A DNA stretch of 64,000 nucleotides from Akkermansia sp. (GCA_030523775.1 JAUNHW010000001.1:154231-218230), one strand, 5' to 3'; numbered from the stretch's first letter, positions 8,376 to 19,020 are shown. Numbers and translations are program-made. The notes: generated by a model not told the origin, from the letters alone.

Positions 8376-9005
8376 ATGGACTGCTCCCTGCTCTACGTCA
8401 TCGGCCATGCACTGGCGCGCGGCTTTTTCCGCGGCGCGTTCGATATCACCGTCATCAACCGCGAAAAGCTCATCGAGGACGGTCCGGCGGTGCTGGTGTG
8501 CAACCACCAGAGCTTCCTGGACCCGCCGCTCATCGGCGCGCTCTACTCCAACCCCATCCACTTCCTGGCGCGCAAGAGCCTCACCAAATCCGCCTTCCTG
8601 CGCTGGGCCTTCCCGCGCATCAACGTCATCACCGTGGACCAGGCGCGGCCGGACCCCGCCGCCATCATGCGCTTCATCCGCGAGGTGCGCGCAGGCAAGC
8701 GCGTGCTCATCTTCCCGGAAGGCTCACGCACGCCGGACGGGGAAATCAAGGACGCCATGCCGGGCATAGGGCTCATCCTGAGCCGCCTGGGGCATGATAT
8801 ACCGGTGCAGCCGCTGCGCATCGAAGGCGCGTACGACTGCCTGCCCATCCACTCCAACAAACTGCGTTTCCGCCCCATCACCATATCCGTGGGAGACCCC
8901 CTGCCCCTCACGGAGCAGGATTTGGCCGCCAAGGGGCGTGAGGCCCAGCGCGCGCTGGGAGCCAAGATTATGGACGGCATCCGCGCGCTGCCCACCACCG
9001 TTTGA
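8376..9005 (+). CDS. 1-acyl-sn-glycerol-3-phosphate acyltransferase family protein
   Basis: This 209-residue membrane-associated acyltransferase carries the PlsC signature NHQSFLD (catalytic His44 and Asp49) and the second motif FPEGSRT (near 112). The family transfers acyl groups to lysophosphatidic acid or related lipids. The exact substrate cannot be read from sequence. It follows cmk at 21 nt, an arrangement frequently seen in bacteria, and precedes recF by only 6 nt, so the three are probably one transcript. No extra domains are present. Confidence 0.88.
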   Translation: MDCSLLYVIGHALARGFFRGAFDITVINREKLIEDGPAVLVCNHQSFLDPPLIGALYSNPIHFLARKSLTKSAFLRWAFPRINVITVDQARPDPAAIMRFIREVRAGKRVLIFPEGSRTPDGEIKDAMPGIGLILSRLGHDIPVQPLRIEGAYDCLPIHSNKLRFRPITISVGDPLPLTEQDLAAKGREAQRALGAKIMDGIRALPTTV

Positions 9006-9011
9006 TGCACC

Positions 9012-10064
9012 ATGCTCACGCGCCTGCGCCTCAGCCGCTTCCGCTGCTACGGCAGCCTGGATTGGGAGATTCCCGCGGAGGGCGCGGTGCTGGCGGGCGG
9101 CAACGCCCAGGGCAAAACCACCCTGCTGGAGGCCGTGTGCCTGGCGCTCACCCTGCATTCCCCGCGCGCCACGCGCCTGGACAGGCTGGCGCAGCACGGG
9201 GCGGACAGTTTCGGCATCTCCCTGGAGGCGGATGACGCCGCGCGCCGCCTGGTGTGGGAGCGCGGGCACCGCTTCTCCCTGCGGCTCAACGGCGCGGATT
9301 GCGCGGACTACGGCGCGTTCCTCACGGATTCCCCACCCGTCACCTGGCTGGGCAACAGCGATATCATGCTGGTGCGCGGCGCGGCGGAGGAACGCCGCAA
9401 ATACCTGAACTTCCTGGGTACGCAGTGGCACCCCGGCTACCGCAGCGCCCTGCAGGCCTACAACAAGGCGCTCAAATCCCGCAACGCCCTGCTGCGCAAC
9501 CCGCGCCGCTCCGCAGCCGCCCTGCACAGCTACGCAGAGGTGCTGGCCCAGCACGGCTCCGTGCTCATGGAGCTGCGCGAAAGGCTGCTGCAGCTCCTGC
9601 AGCCCCACATCAGCCACAACCACCGCCGCATCTCCGGCGGCACGGAGCCCGTGGGCCTGGCCTACCTGCCCTCCGCGCGGAACGACCTCCTCCACGCCAT
9701 TGAGGCGGCCACCGGGGCGGACGAGCGCGCGGGCTGCACCACCGTGGGCCCGCACCGGGACGACTTTCTGCTGGAAATCGATGGTGCGGCGGCGGCGGAA
9801 TACGCCTCCGAAGGCCAGCAGCGCACGCTTGCCACGGCCATGCAGATGGCGCAATCCGACCTGCTGCAGGCGGAAACCGGGCTCTCCCCCATCCTCTTGA
9901 TAGACGACATCTTCGGCGAGCTTGACGCCGCGCGGCGCCAGGCGCTGCTGGCCCTGCTGCCGGAAAGTTCGCAGGTGTTCATCACCACCACCTCCGCGGA
10001 TTGGGTGAAAAGCTGCCCCCTGCCCCTGCACAGGGTGGAGGCGCACAGCATTGCCGCGGAATAA
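9012..10064 (+). CDS. recF: DNA replication/repair protein RecF
   Basis: This 350-residue SMC-like ATPase has Walker A GGNAQGKTT (about 32-40), the ABC-type signature SEGQQRTLA (about 271-279) and Walker B LLIDDIFGELD (about 295-305). RecF loads RecA at single-strand gaps with RecO and RecR. The order of motifs and the length match RecF. Unlike the classical dnaA-dnaN-recF cluster, here it lies behind cmk and plsC and no dnaA or dnaN is in the window. Its stop is 3 nt from the end of the convergent thioredoxin-like gene. recQ, which acts in the same pathway, lies nearby on the other strand. Confidence 0.93.
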   Translation: MLTRLRLSRFRCYGSLDWEIPAEGAVLAGGNAQGKTTLLEAVCLALTLHSPRATRLDRLAQHGADSFGISLEADDAARRLVWERGHRFSLRLNGADCADYGAFLTDSPPVTWLGNSDIMLVRGAAEERRKYLNFLGTQWHPGYRSALQAYNKALKSRNALLRNPRRSAAALHSYAEVLAQHGSVLMELRERLLQLLQPHISHNHRRISGGTEPVGLAYLPSARNDLLHAIEAATGADERAGCTTVGPHRDDFLLEIDGAAAAEYASEGQQRTLATAMQMAQSDLLQAETGLSPILLIDDIFGELDAARRQALLALLPESSQVFITTTSADWVKSCPLPLHRVEAHSIAAE

Positions 10065-10067
10065 CAA

Positions 10068-10613
10068 TCAATCCTTGCGGCCGCGCATCATGGAGCCGTC
10101 GTTGAGGAGGATGCCGTCTGCGGAGACGGTGAAGACATCCGGCAAACTGGGAGCAACGCGGAAGCAGGGCAGCTTGTCCACGCCCGCGGAATTGCGCATC
10201 ACGCAGGGGAACGGGGCGTTGTACTTCTCCATGAAGGCCTTGGCCTTCTCCGGGGTGTCATCCGCGCTGATGAGGATAATCTCGATTCCCTGCTTGCGCA
10301 TTTGCGGGTAGGTTTTCACCATGTCCGGCATCTTGAGATTGCAGAAGCGGCACCAGGTGGCGGACTGCACGTACTTGTACTGCTTGGCCTTCAGGTTGGG
10401 GCGGGCATCCGTCACGTAGGTGAGGTCCTTGAGCACGTTTGCCACGGCGCCCTTCTGCCCCTTCTCCGCCTTCCCGGACTTCTCCTTGGCGGCCTTCTTG
10501 TCCGCCTTCTTCACGGCGGGCTTGTCTGCATGCGGTTTGGCGGAGAGCGGAGCGGTTCCCACCACGCCCAGGCAAAGCAGGGCGGCAACGAAAAGGGGTG
10601 TGCGGTTCATCAT
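10068..10613 (-). CDS. Secreted thioredoxin-fold protein
   Basis: This 181-residue protein has a signal peptide (NRTPLFVAALLCLGVVG, cleavage near APLSA) and a Lys/Ala-rich linker. A thioredoxin-like fold follows, in which WCRFC takes the place of the usual WCGPC. The following helix and IILISADDTPEKA strand fit a TlpA/AhpC-type redoxin. A reductase role for envelope disulfides is plausible; substrate unknown. The start is taken at 10613 because a promoter TTGACC-17-TACGCT ends 6 nt before it. The alternative adjacent ATG at 10610 would change only one residue. It converges on recF and shares a strand with recQ, which has its own promoter. Confidence 0.75.
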   Translation of the reverse strand: MMNRTPLFVAALLCLGVVGTAPLSAKPHADKPAVKKADKKAAKEKSGKAEKGQKGAVANVLKDLTYVTDARPNLKAKQYKYVQSATWCRFCNLKMPDMVKTYPQMRKQGIEIILISADDTPEKAKAFMEKYNAPFPCVMRNSAGVDKLPCFRVAPSLPDVFTVSADGILLNDGSMMRGRKD

Positions 10614-10619
10614 GGTGCA

Positions 10620-10648
10620 AGCGTAACGCATTTACGTGGCAGGGTCAA
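10620..10648 (-). promoter_or_regulatory. Promoter of the thioredoxin-fold gene
   Basis: TTGACC (10643-10648), 17 nt, TACGCT (10620-10625), then 6 nt to ATG 10613. Confidence 0.65.
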
Positions 10649-10656
10649 GCAAACAA

Positions 10657-12816
10657 TCACACACCCACATAATCGCGTATGAGCTCAATGAAGTGGCGGA
10701 TGTAGCGGGCAGCGATGAAGGGGCCCACGCCCTTGATGTTCATGGCGGCCTCCACGGTGGTGGGCTTGATGGTGGCCAGGGCTTCCAGCGTTTCCGTATG
10801 CATGATGCGGTACGCGGGCAGGTCGCGCTCGGCGGCAATATCGCGGCGCAGCTCCTTGAGGCGGTCCAGCAGCTCCTTGTCCACGGTGGGCATGCCGGCC
10901 TCCTCCATCATGCGCCGAATGCTGGTTGCACGGGCGGGGGTGAAGCGCTTGACAGGCTTGGGCGGCATGGTCCAGTTGCGGCGGGAGAGCACGGCGGGCA
11001 CCTTGCCGAGCATCACGTCCTCCCCCTTGGCGGAAAGGGTGACGAGCGGCATCTCCCCGCCGGTGGTCTGCAGGAGCCCGGCATCCTGCATGGCGCTGAA
11101 GAGGGCCCTCATGCGGGCATCCGTGAAAGCGGAGAGGATGCCGTAGGTGGAGAGTTCCGTGAGGAAGCGGTGCATGTTGGCGTTCCTGGCGCCGCGCAGC
11201 ATGTCCATGATCTTGCCCCTGCCGTAGATGGCCTCCCAGGTACCGTCCGCCCGGCGGCGGGAGGCGCGCGCCACGCCGGAAAGGGCTTTCATGAGCTGCG
11301 TCTTCTCCTCTTCCTCCAGCTCCTGCGCATCCTTGGGGGTGGCGGGGCAGCACATGTCGCAATGCCCGCAGGGCCTGTTCCCGGCCTCCCCGAAATAGTC
11401 CAGTATCCACTGCTGGCGGCAGCCCTGGCTGTACGCGTAGCGGCGGATGGCCTCTATCTTCTCGTGGTCGCGCCGCGCCTTTTCGCTCAGGGCCTTCTGG
11501 TCGATGCCCAAATCCTTGAAGGGGCGGTTGGGGTCGAACACGCGTGTGCCGCGCAAGTTTTTGCCGGGCACGTCAAAGCGCGCGATGGCTCCGGCGTGGA
11601 TGAGCACGGTGAGCGAGGTGGCCACGGCCATGGTGCTGGTTCCGGCACCCAGCTTCTCCGCCATGGTGTCGATGGTCATCATCAGCTCGCGCGTCTCGCG
11701 GTTGCACTCCGCGCAGAGCAGGCTGTAGAGCGCGCGGATGGTCTGGATGGTGGGGTTGCTGCCCTGGTAGAAGAACTCCTGCGTTTTGAGGTCCACGTGG
11801 TTGAACAGCAGCTCGCACACGGCGGTCTTGCCATCTCGCCCGGCGCGCCCGGCCTCCTGGTAGTACGCCTCCACGCTGCCGGGGATGTCGAAATGGATGA
11901 CGAAACGCACATCCGCGCGGTCGATTCCCATGCCGAAGGCGTTGGTGGCCACCACCACGTCCGCGCGGCCGGAGATAAAGGCATTCTGGGAGAATTCGCG
12001 CTCCGCATCGGTCATTCCGGCGTGGTAGGCCACCACGTTGGGGAACTGGCGGGAGAGTTCCTCGAACACGCGGATAACGCTCTTGCGGGTGGCGCAGTAG
12101 ACGATACCCGTCTTCCATTGCTTCATCACGGCGCGTATGCGCTCGTACTTCTCTGCATGGGTGGTGCAGTGGCTGATGCGGAAATCCAGGTTGTCGCGCG
12201 CGAACCCGCTGACGATGACGGCGGGGTCCCGCAGCTCCAGCGTGTCGAGGATATCGCTGCGCACGGCCTCCGTGGCCGTGGCGGTGAGGGCGATGGTCTG
12301 CGGGTAGTTCAGCTCGCGCCGCACGCGGCCCAGGCGCAGGTAGTCCGGGCGGAAATCATGCCCCCACTGGCTCAGGCAGTGCGCCTCGTCCACCGCCAGC
12401 AGCCCCACCGGCATGCACTGCAGCGCGTTCATGAAACCCGCCTGCGAAAAGCGCTCCGGGGCCACATACACGATTTTCAGCGCGCCGCGGCGGAAATCGC
12501 CCATCACCTGCCGGTATTCGTCCTCCCCCAGGGAGGAGTTGATGGCGGCGGCGGGAATGTTGCGCGCCTGCAGGGCATCCACCTGGTCCTTCATGAGCGC
12601 AATGAGCGGGGAGACCACCACGGTCACGCCCTCCCTGCAGAGCGCGGGCAGCTGGTAGCAGAGGGATTTGCCGCCGCCCGTGGGCATGATGGCCAGGGCA
12701 TCCCGCCCGTTCATCACGGCCTCCACCACCGCATCCTGCCCCGTGCGCAGGCTCTCGAAGCCGAAATAGTCATGCAGCGCCTCCTGGATATCCGGTAGTT
12801 GGTTGTCTCCCGCCAT
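10657..12816 (-). CDS. recQ: ATP-dependent DNA helicase RecQ
   Basis: This 719-residue 3'-5' helicase has motif I MPTGGGKSLCYQL (near 44), motif II DEAHCLSQWGHDFRP and the helicase C-terminal lobe. A zinc-binding RQC region follows with its cysteines (CRQQW, then CGHCDMC), and a C-terminal HRDC domain occupies roughly the last 80 residues. RecQ unwinds recombination intermediates and works with RecF/RecJ in gap repair. ATG 12816 (MAGDNQLPD) is chosen because TTGCCA-17-TACAAT ends 6 nt before it. It is transcribed divergently from speA and followed by 25 nt of non-coding DNA containing the promoter of the thioredoxin-fold gene. Confidence 0.95.
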   Translation of the reverse strand: MAGDNQLPDIQEALHDYFGFESLRTGQDAVVEAVMNGRDALAIMPTGGGKSLCYQLPALCREGVTVVVSPLIALMKDQVDALQARNIPAAAINSSLGEDEYRQVMGDFRRGALKIVYVAPERFSQAGFMNALQCMPVGLLAVDEAHCLSQWGHDFRPDYLRLGRVRRELNYPQTIALTATATEAVRSDILDTLELRDPAVIVSGFARDNLDFRISHCTTHAEKYERIRAVMKQWKTGIVYCATRKSVIRVFEELSRQFPNVVAYHAGMTDAEREFSQNAFISGRADVVVATNAFGMGIDRADVRFVIHFDIPGSVEAYYQEAGRAGRDGKTAVCELLFNHVDLKTQEFFYQGSNPTIQTIRALYSLLCAECNRETRELMMTIDTMAEKLGAGTSTMAVATSLTVLIHAGAIARFDVPGKNLRGTRVFDPNRPFKDLGIDQKALSEKARRDHEKIEAIRRYAYSQGCRQQWILDYFGEAGNRPCGHCDMCCPATPKDAQELEEEEKTQLMKALSGVARASRRRADGTWEAIYGRGKIMDMLRGARNANMHRFLTELSTYGILSAFTDARMRALFSAMQDAGLLQTTGGEMPLVTLSAKGEDVMLGKVPAVLSRRNWTMPPKPVKRFTPARATSIRRMMEEAGMPTVDKELLDRLKELRRDIAAERDLPAYRIMHTETLEALATIKPTTVEAAMNIKGVGPFIAARYIRHFIELIRDYVGV

Positions 12817-12822
12817 ACAGGT

Positions 12823-12851
12823 ATTGTATGCACACCTTACCCCGCTGGCAA
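12823..12851 (-). promoter_or_regulatory. Promoter of recQ
   Basis: TTGCCA (12846-12851), 17 nt, TACAAT (12823-12828), then 6 nt to ATG 12816. Confidence 0.75.
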
Positions 12852-12897
12852 GTTTATTCGCCTTGCGCATTTCCTCATACCGCAAATTGCAAATCCC

Positions 12898-12926
12898 TTG
12901 ACTTTTCCGCGTTTCTCCGCTACATT
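12898..12926 (+). promoter_or_regulatory. Promoter of speA
   Basis: TTGACT (12898-12903), 17 nt, TACATT (12921-12926). The ATG follows 27 nt later, so unlike many genes here a leader of about 20 nt is expected. Confidence 0.65.
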
Positions 12927-12953
12927 CCGCCAGACACCGCAGCATTCACCGCC

Positions 12954-14891
<1,938 letters not shown>

Positions 14892-14925
14892 CACCCGCGG
14901 GGTGGAAAGCCGCCGGCCCAAACAG

Positions 14926-14957
14926 AAGGCCCGTTCCGCACAAGCCGGACGGGCCTT
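14926..14957. terminator. Terminator between convergent speA and flavodoxin genes
   Basis: AAGGCCCG pairs with CGGGCCTT, with further near-complementary bases inside; T-rich sequence on both exits suggests bidirectional use. Confidence 0.7.
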
Positions 14958-15001
14958 GTCATTTGCCGCGCGCCTTGCGCGGCCTGCCGGGAAACGGGCA
15001 A

Positions 15002-15601
15002 TTACTTGCGCACGCTGATAATGGAATCCACCCAATCCGTGACGGCTTGCTTTGAATCCGCGATGGTGGCGCCGGGGAAGGCACCGCCCTTGAGCGCGGT
15101 GGCCTTGGAGAGCAGCTCGCGCGCATCCTTCTCGCAGCGGGCCATGCCGCCGCTGCCGTGGGTGACGAACAGGGCCACCTTCTTGCCGTCCATCTTGTTC
15201 TTGGTGAGGAAGGTGCGCACGGGCGGGGCAATGGAGCTCCACCAGTTGGGCGTACCCACAAAGATGACATCATACTTGCTCAAGTCCACGCTGGCGGGCT
15301 TGATGGCGGGTGTCTGCTCCTGCTGCACCTCGTCCTTGGCCTGCTGCACGCAAGCATTGTAGTCGGAGGGATAGGGCTTGGCTGCCGTAATCTCCAGCAG
15401 GGTGCCGCCGGTGTGCTCGGCAATGTATTCCGCAGCCTTGCGGGTGTTGCCGCTCCAGGAGTAGTAGACCACGAGCACGCGCTCCTTGTCCACCACGGGC
15501 TTGTCCGCGGCAGCGGGGTCGGCCTGCTGGGCGTTGGCGGGGGCTGCAATCATGGCCGCTGCAGCGGCCAGCACGGCGAGCAATTTCGTTATCGTTTTCA
15601 T
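15002..15601 (-). CDS. Secreted flavodoxin-like protein
   Basis: This 199-residue protein starts with a clear signal peptide (to about APANAQ, residue 25). The flavodoxin FMN-phosphate loop YYSWSGNTRKAA (near 51) follows, with later strands VIFVGTPNWWSS and ALFVTHGSGGM. It matches the Flavodoxin_4 type, single-domain electron carriers. Export to the periplasm is the unusual point; a redox role there is inferred. The promoter TTGCAT-16-TAGAAT ends 24 nt before the ATG. It converges on speA. Confidence 0.85.
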   Translation of the reverse strand: MKTITKLLAVLAAAAAMIAAPANAQQADPAAADKPVVDKERVLVVYYSWSGNTRKAAEYIAEHTGGTLLEITAAKPYPSDYNACVQQAKDEVQQEQTPAIKPASVDLSKYDVIFVGTPNWWSSIAPPVRTFLTKNKMDGKKVALFVTHGSGGMARCEKDARELLSKATALKGGAFPGATIADSKQAVTDWVDSIISVRK

Positions 15602-15625
15602 AGCCTCGTGAATGAGAACGCGCCC

Positions 15626-15653
15626 ATTCTATCAGCTCGCGGCCCCCATGCAA
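15626..15653 (-). promoter_or_regulatory. Promoter of the secreted flavodoxin gene
   Basis: TTGCAT (15648-15653), 16 nt, TAGAAT (15626-15631); 24 nt to ATG 15601. Confidence 0.6.
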
Positions 15654-15694
15654 GTGAAATTTCCGCCTGTATTGAAAAAAGCGCCTGCAATGGG

Positions 15695-15731
15695 AAAAAC
15701 GGCGCGCATGCCGGGTTGGCACACGCGCCGT
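15695..15731 (-). terminator. Terminator of the lpxC/fabZ-mntP-sod-hdeD operon
   Basis: Read leftward, ACGGCGCG pairs with CGCGCCGT around an inner TGCC/GGCA stem and is followed by TTTTT. Confidence 0.8.
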
Positions 15732-15751
15732 GACCACGCCGTTCCCGCGCA

Positions 15752-16306
15752 TCAAGCGGTTTCGGGGCGGTTGGGGGAAAGGGAGAGGAAGAGGAGGGTC
15801 CAGCCGGAGAATATCATCTCCACGGCAATGACGGTGCCGATAAACCAGAACGAGCTGGCAGGCCAGCCCCAGGTGACCATGGCGCCGAGAGCAATGGACA
15901 CCGCCGCGCTGAAAAAGCGCCAGAAGGAGCCCGCACGCCGCGCCATGCCCGCCGCCACCAGCAGCCGCACAAAGCCGCCCACCAGCAGGGTGAGCCCGAT
16001 GAGGAGCGTCCATATCTGCATGGACATCATGGGCATGAACACCATGAACGCACCCATGCCCGTGTACACGATACCCGCGAGGATGTTCCACGGGCGGTGG
16101 TACGCCCGGCGGGTGCCCTGCACCAGCCGCAGCACGCCCGCAAAGAGCAGCACGAAACCGCCCACCCAGGCGGCGGAAAGCCCCAGCAGGTACGGGAAGC
16201 ACAGCAGCACGAAGCCCAGCACCAGCTCCAGCGCGGCCAGGGAACCCATGAGCCACGGGCTGGAAAGGATCTCCCCCCTCCCCGCGGATTCAGCGTTTGT
16301 CTCCAT
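15752..16306 (-). CDS. HdeD/DUF308-family membrane protein
   Basis: This 184-residue protein has about six hydrophobic segments and the paired-repeat pattern of the HdeD/DUF308 family (for example LLFAGVLRLVQGTRRA and FVRLLVAAGMARRAG). In enterobacteria HdeD is linked to acid resistance; in other phyla the function is unknown. Its start overlaps the sod stop by 17 nt, so it is the last gene of the lpxC/fabZ-mntP-sod operon, which ends at the terminator at 15695. Confidence 0.8.
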   Translation of the reverse strand: METNAESAGRGEILSSPWLMGSLAALELVLGFVLLCFPYLLGLSAAWVGGFVLLFAGVLRLVQGTRRAYHRPWNILAGIVYTGMGAFMVFMPMMSMQIWTLLIGLTLLVGGFVRLLVAAGMARRAGSFWRFFSAAVSIALGAMVTWGWPASSFWFIGTVIAVEMIFSGWTLLFLSLSPNRPETA

Positions 16307-16943
16307 GGCAGCTCCCTTCCATGCGTTTCAGCGCGGATGCCCAGTCTGCCTGGCGCAGGAACGCATCCACATATCCCGCGCGGTTGTTGAGATAGCGCAG
16401 GTAGTAGGCGTGCTCCCATACATCGCAGGCCAGGAGGGGCTTGAAGCCCGGCAGCAGGATATCCTGGTGGCGTTCCACCCCCAGAACCGCCAGGCGGCCG
16501 CTCAGGCGCTCACGCCCCAGCACCACCCAGCCGCTGCCCTGCACACCCAGCGCCACGCCGCGGAACACGCGCAGGAAACCGTCGTAGCTGCCGAAGGCGG
16601 TGTTGATGGCATCCGCCAGCGCGCCCGTGGGGCCGTCCTGCTGCTGCGGGGAAATGCTTTTCCAGTACAGGCAGTGCAGGATATGGCCGCCCAGGTTGAA
16701 GGCGAGCTTCCGCATGGCAGAGGAAACGGCGGTCTCGTCGTACACGTTGGCGGCCACCTTGCGGATCACCTCCAAGGCGGCGTTGGCCCCGGCCACGTAG
16801 GCCGCGTGGTGGCGGTCGTGGTGGGTGGCCACCGTTCGGGCATCCAGCAGCGGCTCCAGCGCCACCGCCTCATACGGCAGCGGCGGCAGCACATACTGCC
16901 CGTCCGCGTACCCCTTGTTGCAAAGACATGATTGTTCTTCCAT
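16290..16943 (-). CDS. sod: Fe/Mn superoxide dismutase
   Basis: This 217-residue enzyme dismutates superoxide. Metal ligands are visible: His in THHDRHHAAYV, His in FNLGGHILHCLYW, and Asp/His in DVWEHAYYLRY. The N terminus carries a short Cys-containing extension (MEEQSCLCNKGY) before the usual LPPLPY start. The choice between Fe and Mn cannot be made from these residues. It sits between the manganese exporter gene mntP and hdeD. That neighbourhood suggests joint handling of Mn and oxidative stress; cotranscription is inferred from short spacing. Confidence 0.93.
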   Translation of the reverse strand: MEEQSCLCNKGYADGQYVLPPLPYEAVALEPLLDARTVATHHDRHHAAYVAGANAALEVIRKVAANVYDETAVSSAMRKLAFNLGGHILHCLYWKSISPQQQDGPTGALADAINTAFGSYDGFLRVFRGVALGVQGSGWVVLGRERLSGRLAVLGVERHQDILLPGFKPLLACDVWEHAYYLRYLNNRAGYVDAFLRQADWASALKRMEGSCHGDKR

Positions 16944-16993
16944 GCCGCGTTGGACACCCCCGCGCGGCGCGCCGTTGGTTAATTGGTAGGGCT

Positions 16994-17587
16994 TCAGCGC
17001 ACGAGCTGGAACACGCCCAGGGCAATGAGCAGGAGCCCGGCGCCGCACTCCAGCCACTTGGACGGCAGGTGCCGGAGCGGGCGCGCGGCGTGGAAGGCCG
17101 CCAACGAGCAGACGAAGGTGACCGCGCCGATGAGGGACACATTGAGCAAGAGGCCGCCGATGCCGGGGCGCCCGCCGCCGATACCGCCGAGAGCCATGCA
17201 GACGCCGATGGCCAGGGCATCAATGCTGGTGGCCACGCCCACGAGCAGCAGCCCCCAGATACCGAGCGGCCCGGCGGCGGCCGGCCTGTCATCCCCGCTG
17301 CCGCAAAGGCTCTGGCGGATAACGCTGCCGCCCAGCAGCAGGAACACCACAAAGACAATCCACGGGGCCCAGGCCTCCACCAGCGTGCTCACGGCCTCTC
17401 CTGCGGCGTAGCCCAGCAGCGGCATGAGCGCCTGGAACGCGCCCACGCACAGCGCCAGCCACAGGGAGCACGGCACGCGCCGCTCACGCAGCAGCAGGCC
17501 GTACGAGAAGGAGTAGACGGTGGCATCCACCGCCAGCGCCAGGGCTATGAGCAGTACCTCAATCACGGCAGCATCGCGCTCAGGCAT
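16994..17587 (-). CDS. mntP: Manganese efflux pump MntP
   Basis: This 197-residue inner-membrane protein has six hydrophobic segments in two repeats, each carrying the intramembrane acidic motif of MntP (ALAVDATVYSFSYG and VATSIDALAIGV). The family exports Mn2+. It starts 8 nt inside the end of the lpxC/fabZ gene, so translation is likely coupled. It is followed 50 nt later by the superoxide dismutase. Length and motif spacing are normal. Mn-dependent control by a riboswitch, known for mntP elsewhere, is excluded here because no leader exists. Confidence 0.92.
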   Translation of the reverse strand: MPERDAAVIEVLLIALALAVDATVYSFSYGLLLRERRVPCSLWLALCVGAFQALMPLLGYAAGEAVSTLVEAWAPWIVFVVFLLLGGSVIRQSLCGSGDDRPAAAGPLGIWGLLLVGVATSIDALAIGVCMALGGIGGGRPGIGGLLLNVSLIGAVTFVCSLAAFHAARPLRHLPSKWLECGAGLLLIALGVFQLVR

Positions 17588-18896
17588 CCGCCACCATGAA
17601 CTTCAGCTCGGCCTCGCAGGCCACCTCGCCGTTCACGGTGCAGCGTCCCGCGGCCACGGCAACGGTGCCGCGCACCTTGGTGAGCTCCATCTCAATGGTG
17701 AGCACATCCCCGGGAATCACGGGGCGGCGCCACTTCACCTTGTCGCAGCTCATGAAATAGCCTATCTTGCCGGCGTTCTCCGGGGCGCGCAGCATGAGGA
17801 TGGACGCCACCTGGGCCATGGCCTCCACCTGCAGCACGCCGGGCATCACCGGGCGGTTGGGGAAGTGGCCCTGGAAGTAGGGCTCGTTGATGGAGATGTT
17901 CTTCTGGCCGATGCACTTGTGCTCGCCCTCGAACCCGATGATGCGGTCCACCATCAGGAACGGGTAGCGGTGCGGCAGGATGTTGAGCACGTCCGTGATA
18001 TCCATCACCGCGTCGCCCGTGGGTATTTCCACGGCCTTGGGGCGCATGGCCACCATGCTCTCGTACATCTTCTGCAGCTTGGCGGCCATCTGCGTGTTCA
18101 CGCCGTGGCCGGGCATCACGGCAATCACGTGGCCCAGGATGCGGCGCCCGTTGAGGATGAGGTCGCCTATCATGTCCATGGCCTTGTGGCGTGCGCACTC
18201 GTTCTGGTGGCGCAACCCGCCGGCGCAAATGAATTCATCTCCCTTGATGACAATGGCGTTGTCCAGCGTGCCGCCCTGGATGAGCCCCTTCTCCAGCAGC
18301 GGCTGGATATCCTCGTAGAAGCAGAAGGTGCGGGCATCCGCAAGCTCCTTCTCGTAGGTCTCCGGGGTGATGGCGGAGTTGAAGTACTGGGTAACGCGGC
18401 CGCCGGGGCCCACCGCGGTCACGGACACGCGGAATTCGTTGGCGGGCATGATGACGATGATGGAGCCGCCCTTGGTCTCCACCTTCACGGGCTCGCGTAT
18501 CTGCCACACGGCGCAGGGGGCGTCCTGCTCCACCACGCCGGCCTTCTTGATGAGGTTCACGTAGGGCGCGGCGGAGCCGTCACCAATGGGGGGCTCGTTG
18601 GCATCCATCTCGATAATGGCGTTGTCCACCCCCATGCCGGTGAGCGCGGAGAGGATGTGCTCCACCGTGTGCACCTTCACGGAGCCCTCCGCCAGCGTGG
18701 TGGCGCGCTCCACGGTCTGCACCTTCGCGGCGGATGCCGGGATGAAGGGCTTGTCCGGCAGATCGATGCGGCGGAAACGGAGCCCGGTGTTCACATCCGC
18801 GGGCTTGATGGTCAGTTTCACCGCCTGCCCGGTGTGCAGGGAGGTTCCCGCAATCGAGGCGCTTTTGCCGAGAGTCCTTTGCTTGAGTGTAGCCAT
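17580..18896 (-). CDS. lpxC/fabZ: Bifunctional UDP-3-O-acyl-GlcNAc deacetylase / 3-hydroxyacyl-ACP dehydratase
   Basis: This 438-residue fusion joins the committed lipid A enzyme LpxC (about 1-290) to the fatty-acid dehydratase FabZ (about 300-438). LpxC zinc and catalytic residues are visible in HTVEHILSAL, GDGSAAPYV and RHKAMDMIGDL. FabZ has LPHRYPFLMVDRI and GHFPNRPVMPGVLQ with its catalytic His and Glu. Such fusions are known from Bacteroidetes and some Verrucomicrobia and Chlamydiae relatives. They may balance hydroxyacyl flux between lipid A and phospholipids. ATG 18896 lies 11 nt after TAGAAT. It heads the operon with mntP, sod and hdeD. Confidence 0.95.
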   Translation of the reverse strand: MATLKQRTLGKSASIAGTSLHTGQAVKLTIKPADVNTGLRFRRIDLPDKPFIPASAAKVQTVERATTLAEGSVKVHTVEHILSALTGMGVDNAIIEMDANEPPIGDGSAAPYVNLIKKAGVVEQDAPCAVWQIREPVKVETKGGSIIVIMPANEFRVSVTAVGPGGRVTQYFNSAITPETYEKELADARTFCFYEDIQPLLEKGLIQGGTLDNAIVIKGDEFICAGGLRHQNECARHKAMDMIGDLILNGRRILGHVIAVMPGHGVNTQMAAKLQKMYESMVAMRPKAVEIPTGDAVMDITDVLNILPHRYPFLMVDRIIGFEGEHKCIGQKNISINEPYFQGHFPNRPVMPGVLQVEAMAQVASILMLRAPENAGKIGYFMSCDKVKWRRPVIPGDVLTIEMELTKVRGTVAVAAGRCTVNGEVACEAELKFMVADA

Positions 18897-18907
18897 ACGC
18901 GTGCCCC

Positions 18908-18935
18908 ATTCTACACCCGCGCGCGCGGTGAGCAA
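18908..18935 (-). promoter_or_regulatory. Promoter of the lpxC/fabZ operon
   Basis: TTGCTC (18930-18935), 16 nt, TAGAAT (18908-18913), then 11 nt to ATG 18896. Confidence 0.65.
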
Positions 18936-18982
18936 AGCAGAAAAAGCTATACTACACTCTAGCTACCGCGCGCGGAACAAAC

Positions 18983-19011
18983 TTGCAAGGCCGGTGCGGT
19001 GCCGCTATAAT
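18983..19011 (+). promoter_or_regulatory. Promoter of the GH20 hexosaminidase gene
   Basis: TTGCAA (18983-18988), 17 nt, consensus TATAAT (19006-19011), then 9 nt to ATG 19021. Confidence 0.75.
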
Positions 19012-19020
19012 ACCCTGCGT

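Noticed and set aside
10636..12798. 720-codon frame antisense to recQ, and similar long frames opposite dnaE, asnS and the Ser/Thr kinase gene
   Set aside because: The translations show only composition typical of reverse-strand shadows, and the opposite strand encodes proteins with intact motifs.
17588..18896. yybP-ykoY manganese riboswitch for mntP
   Set aside because: mntP starts inside the end of lpxC/fabZ, so there is no leader in which such an element could sit.
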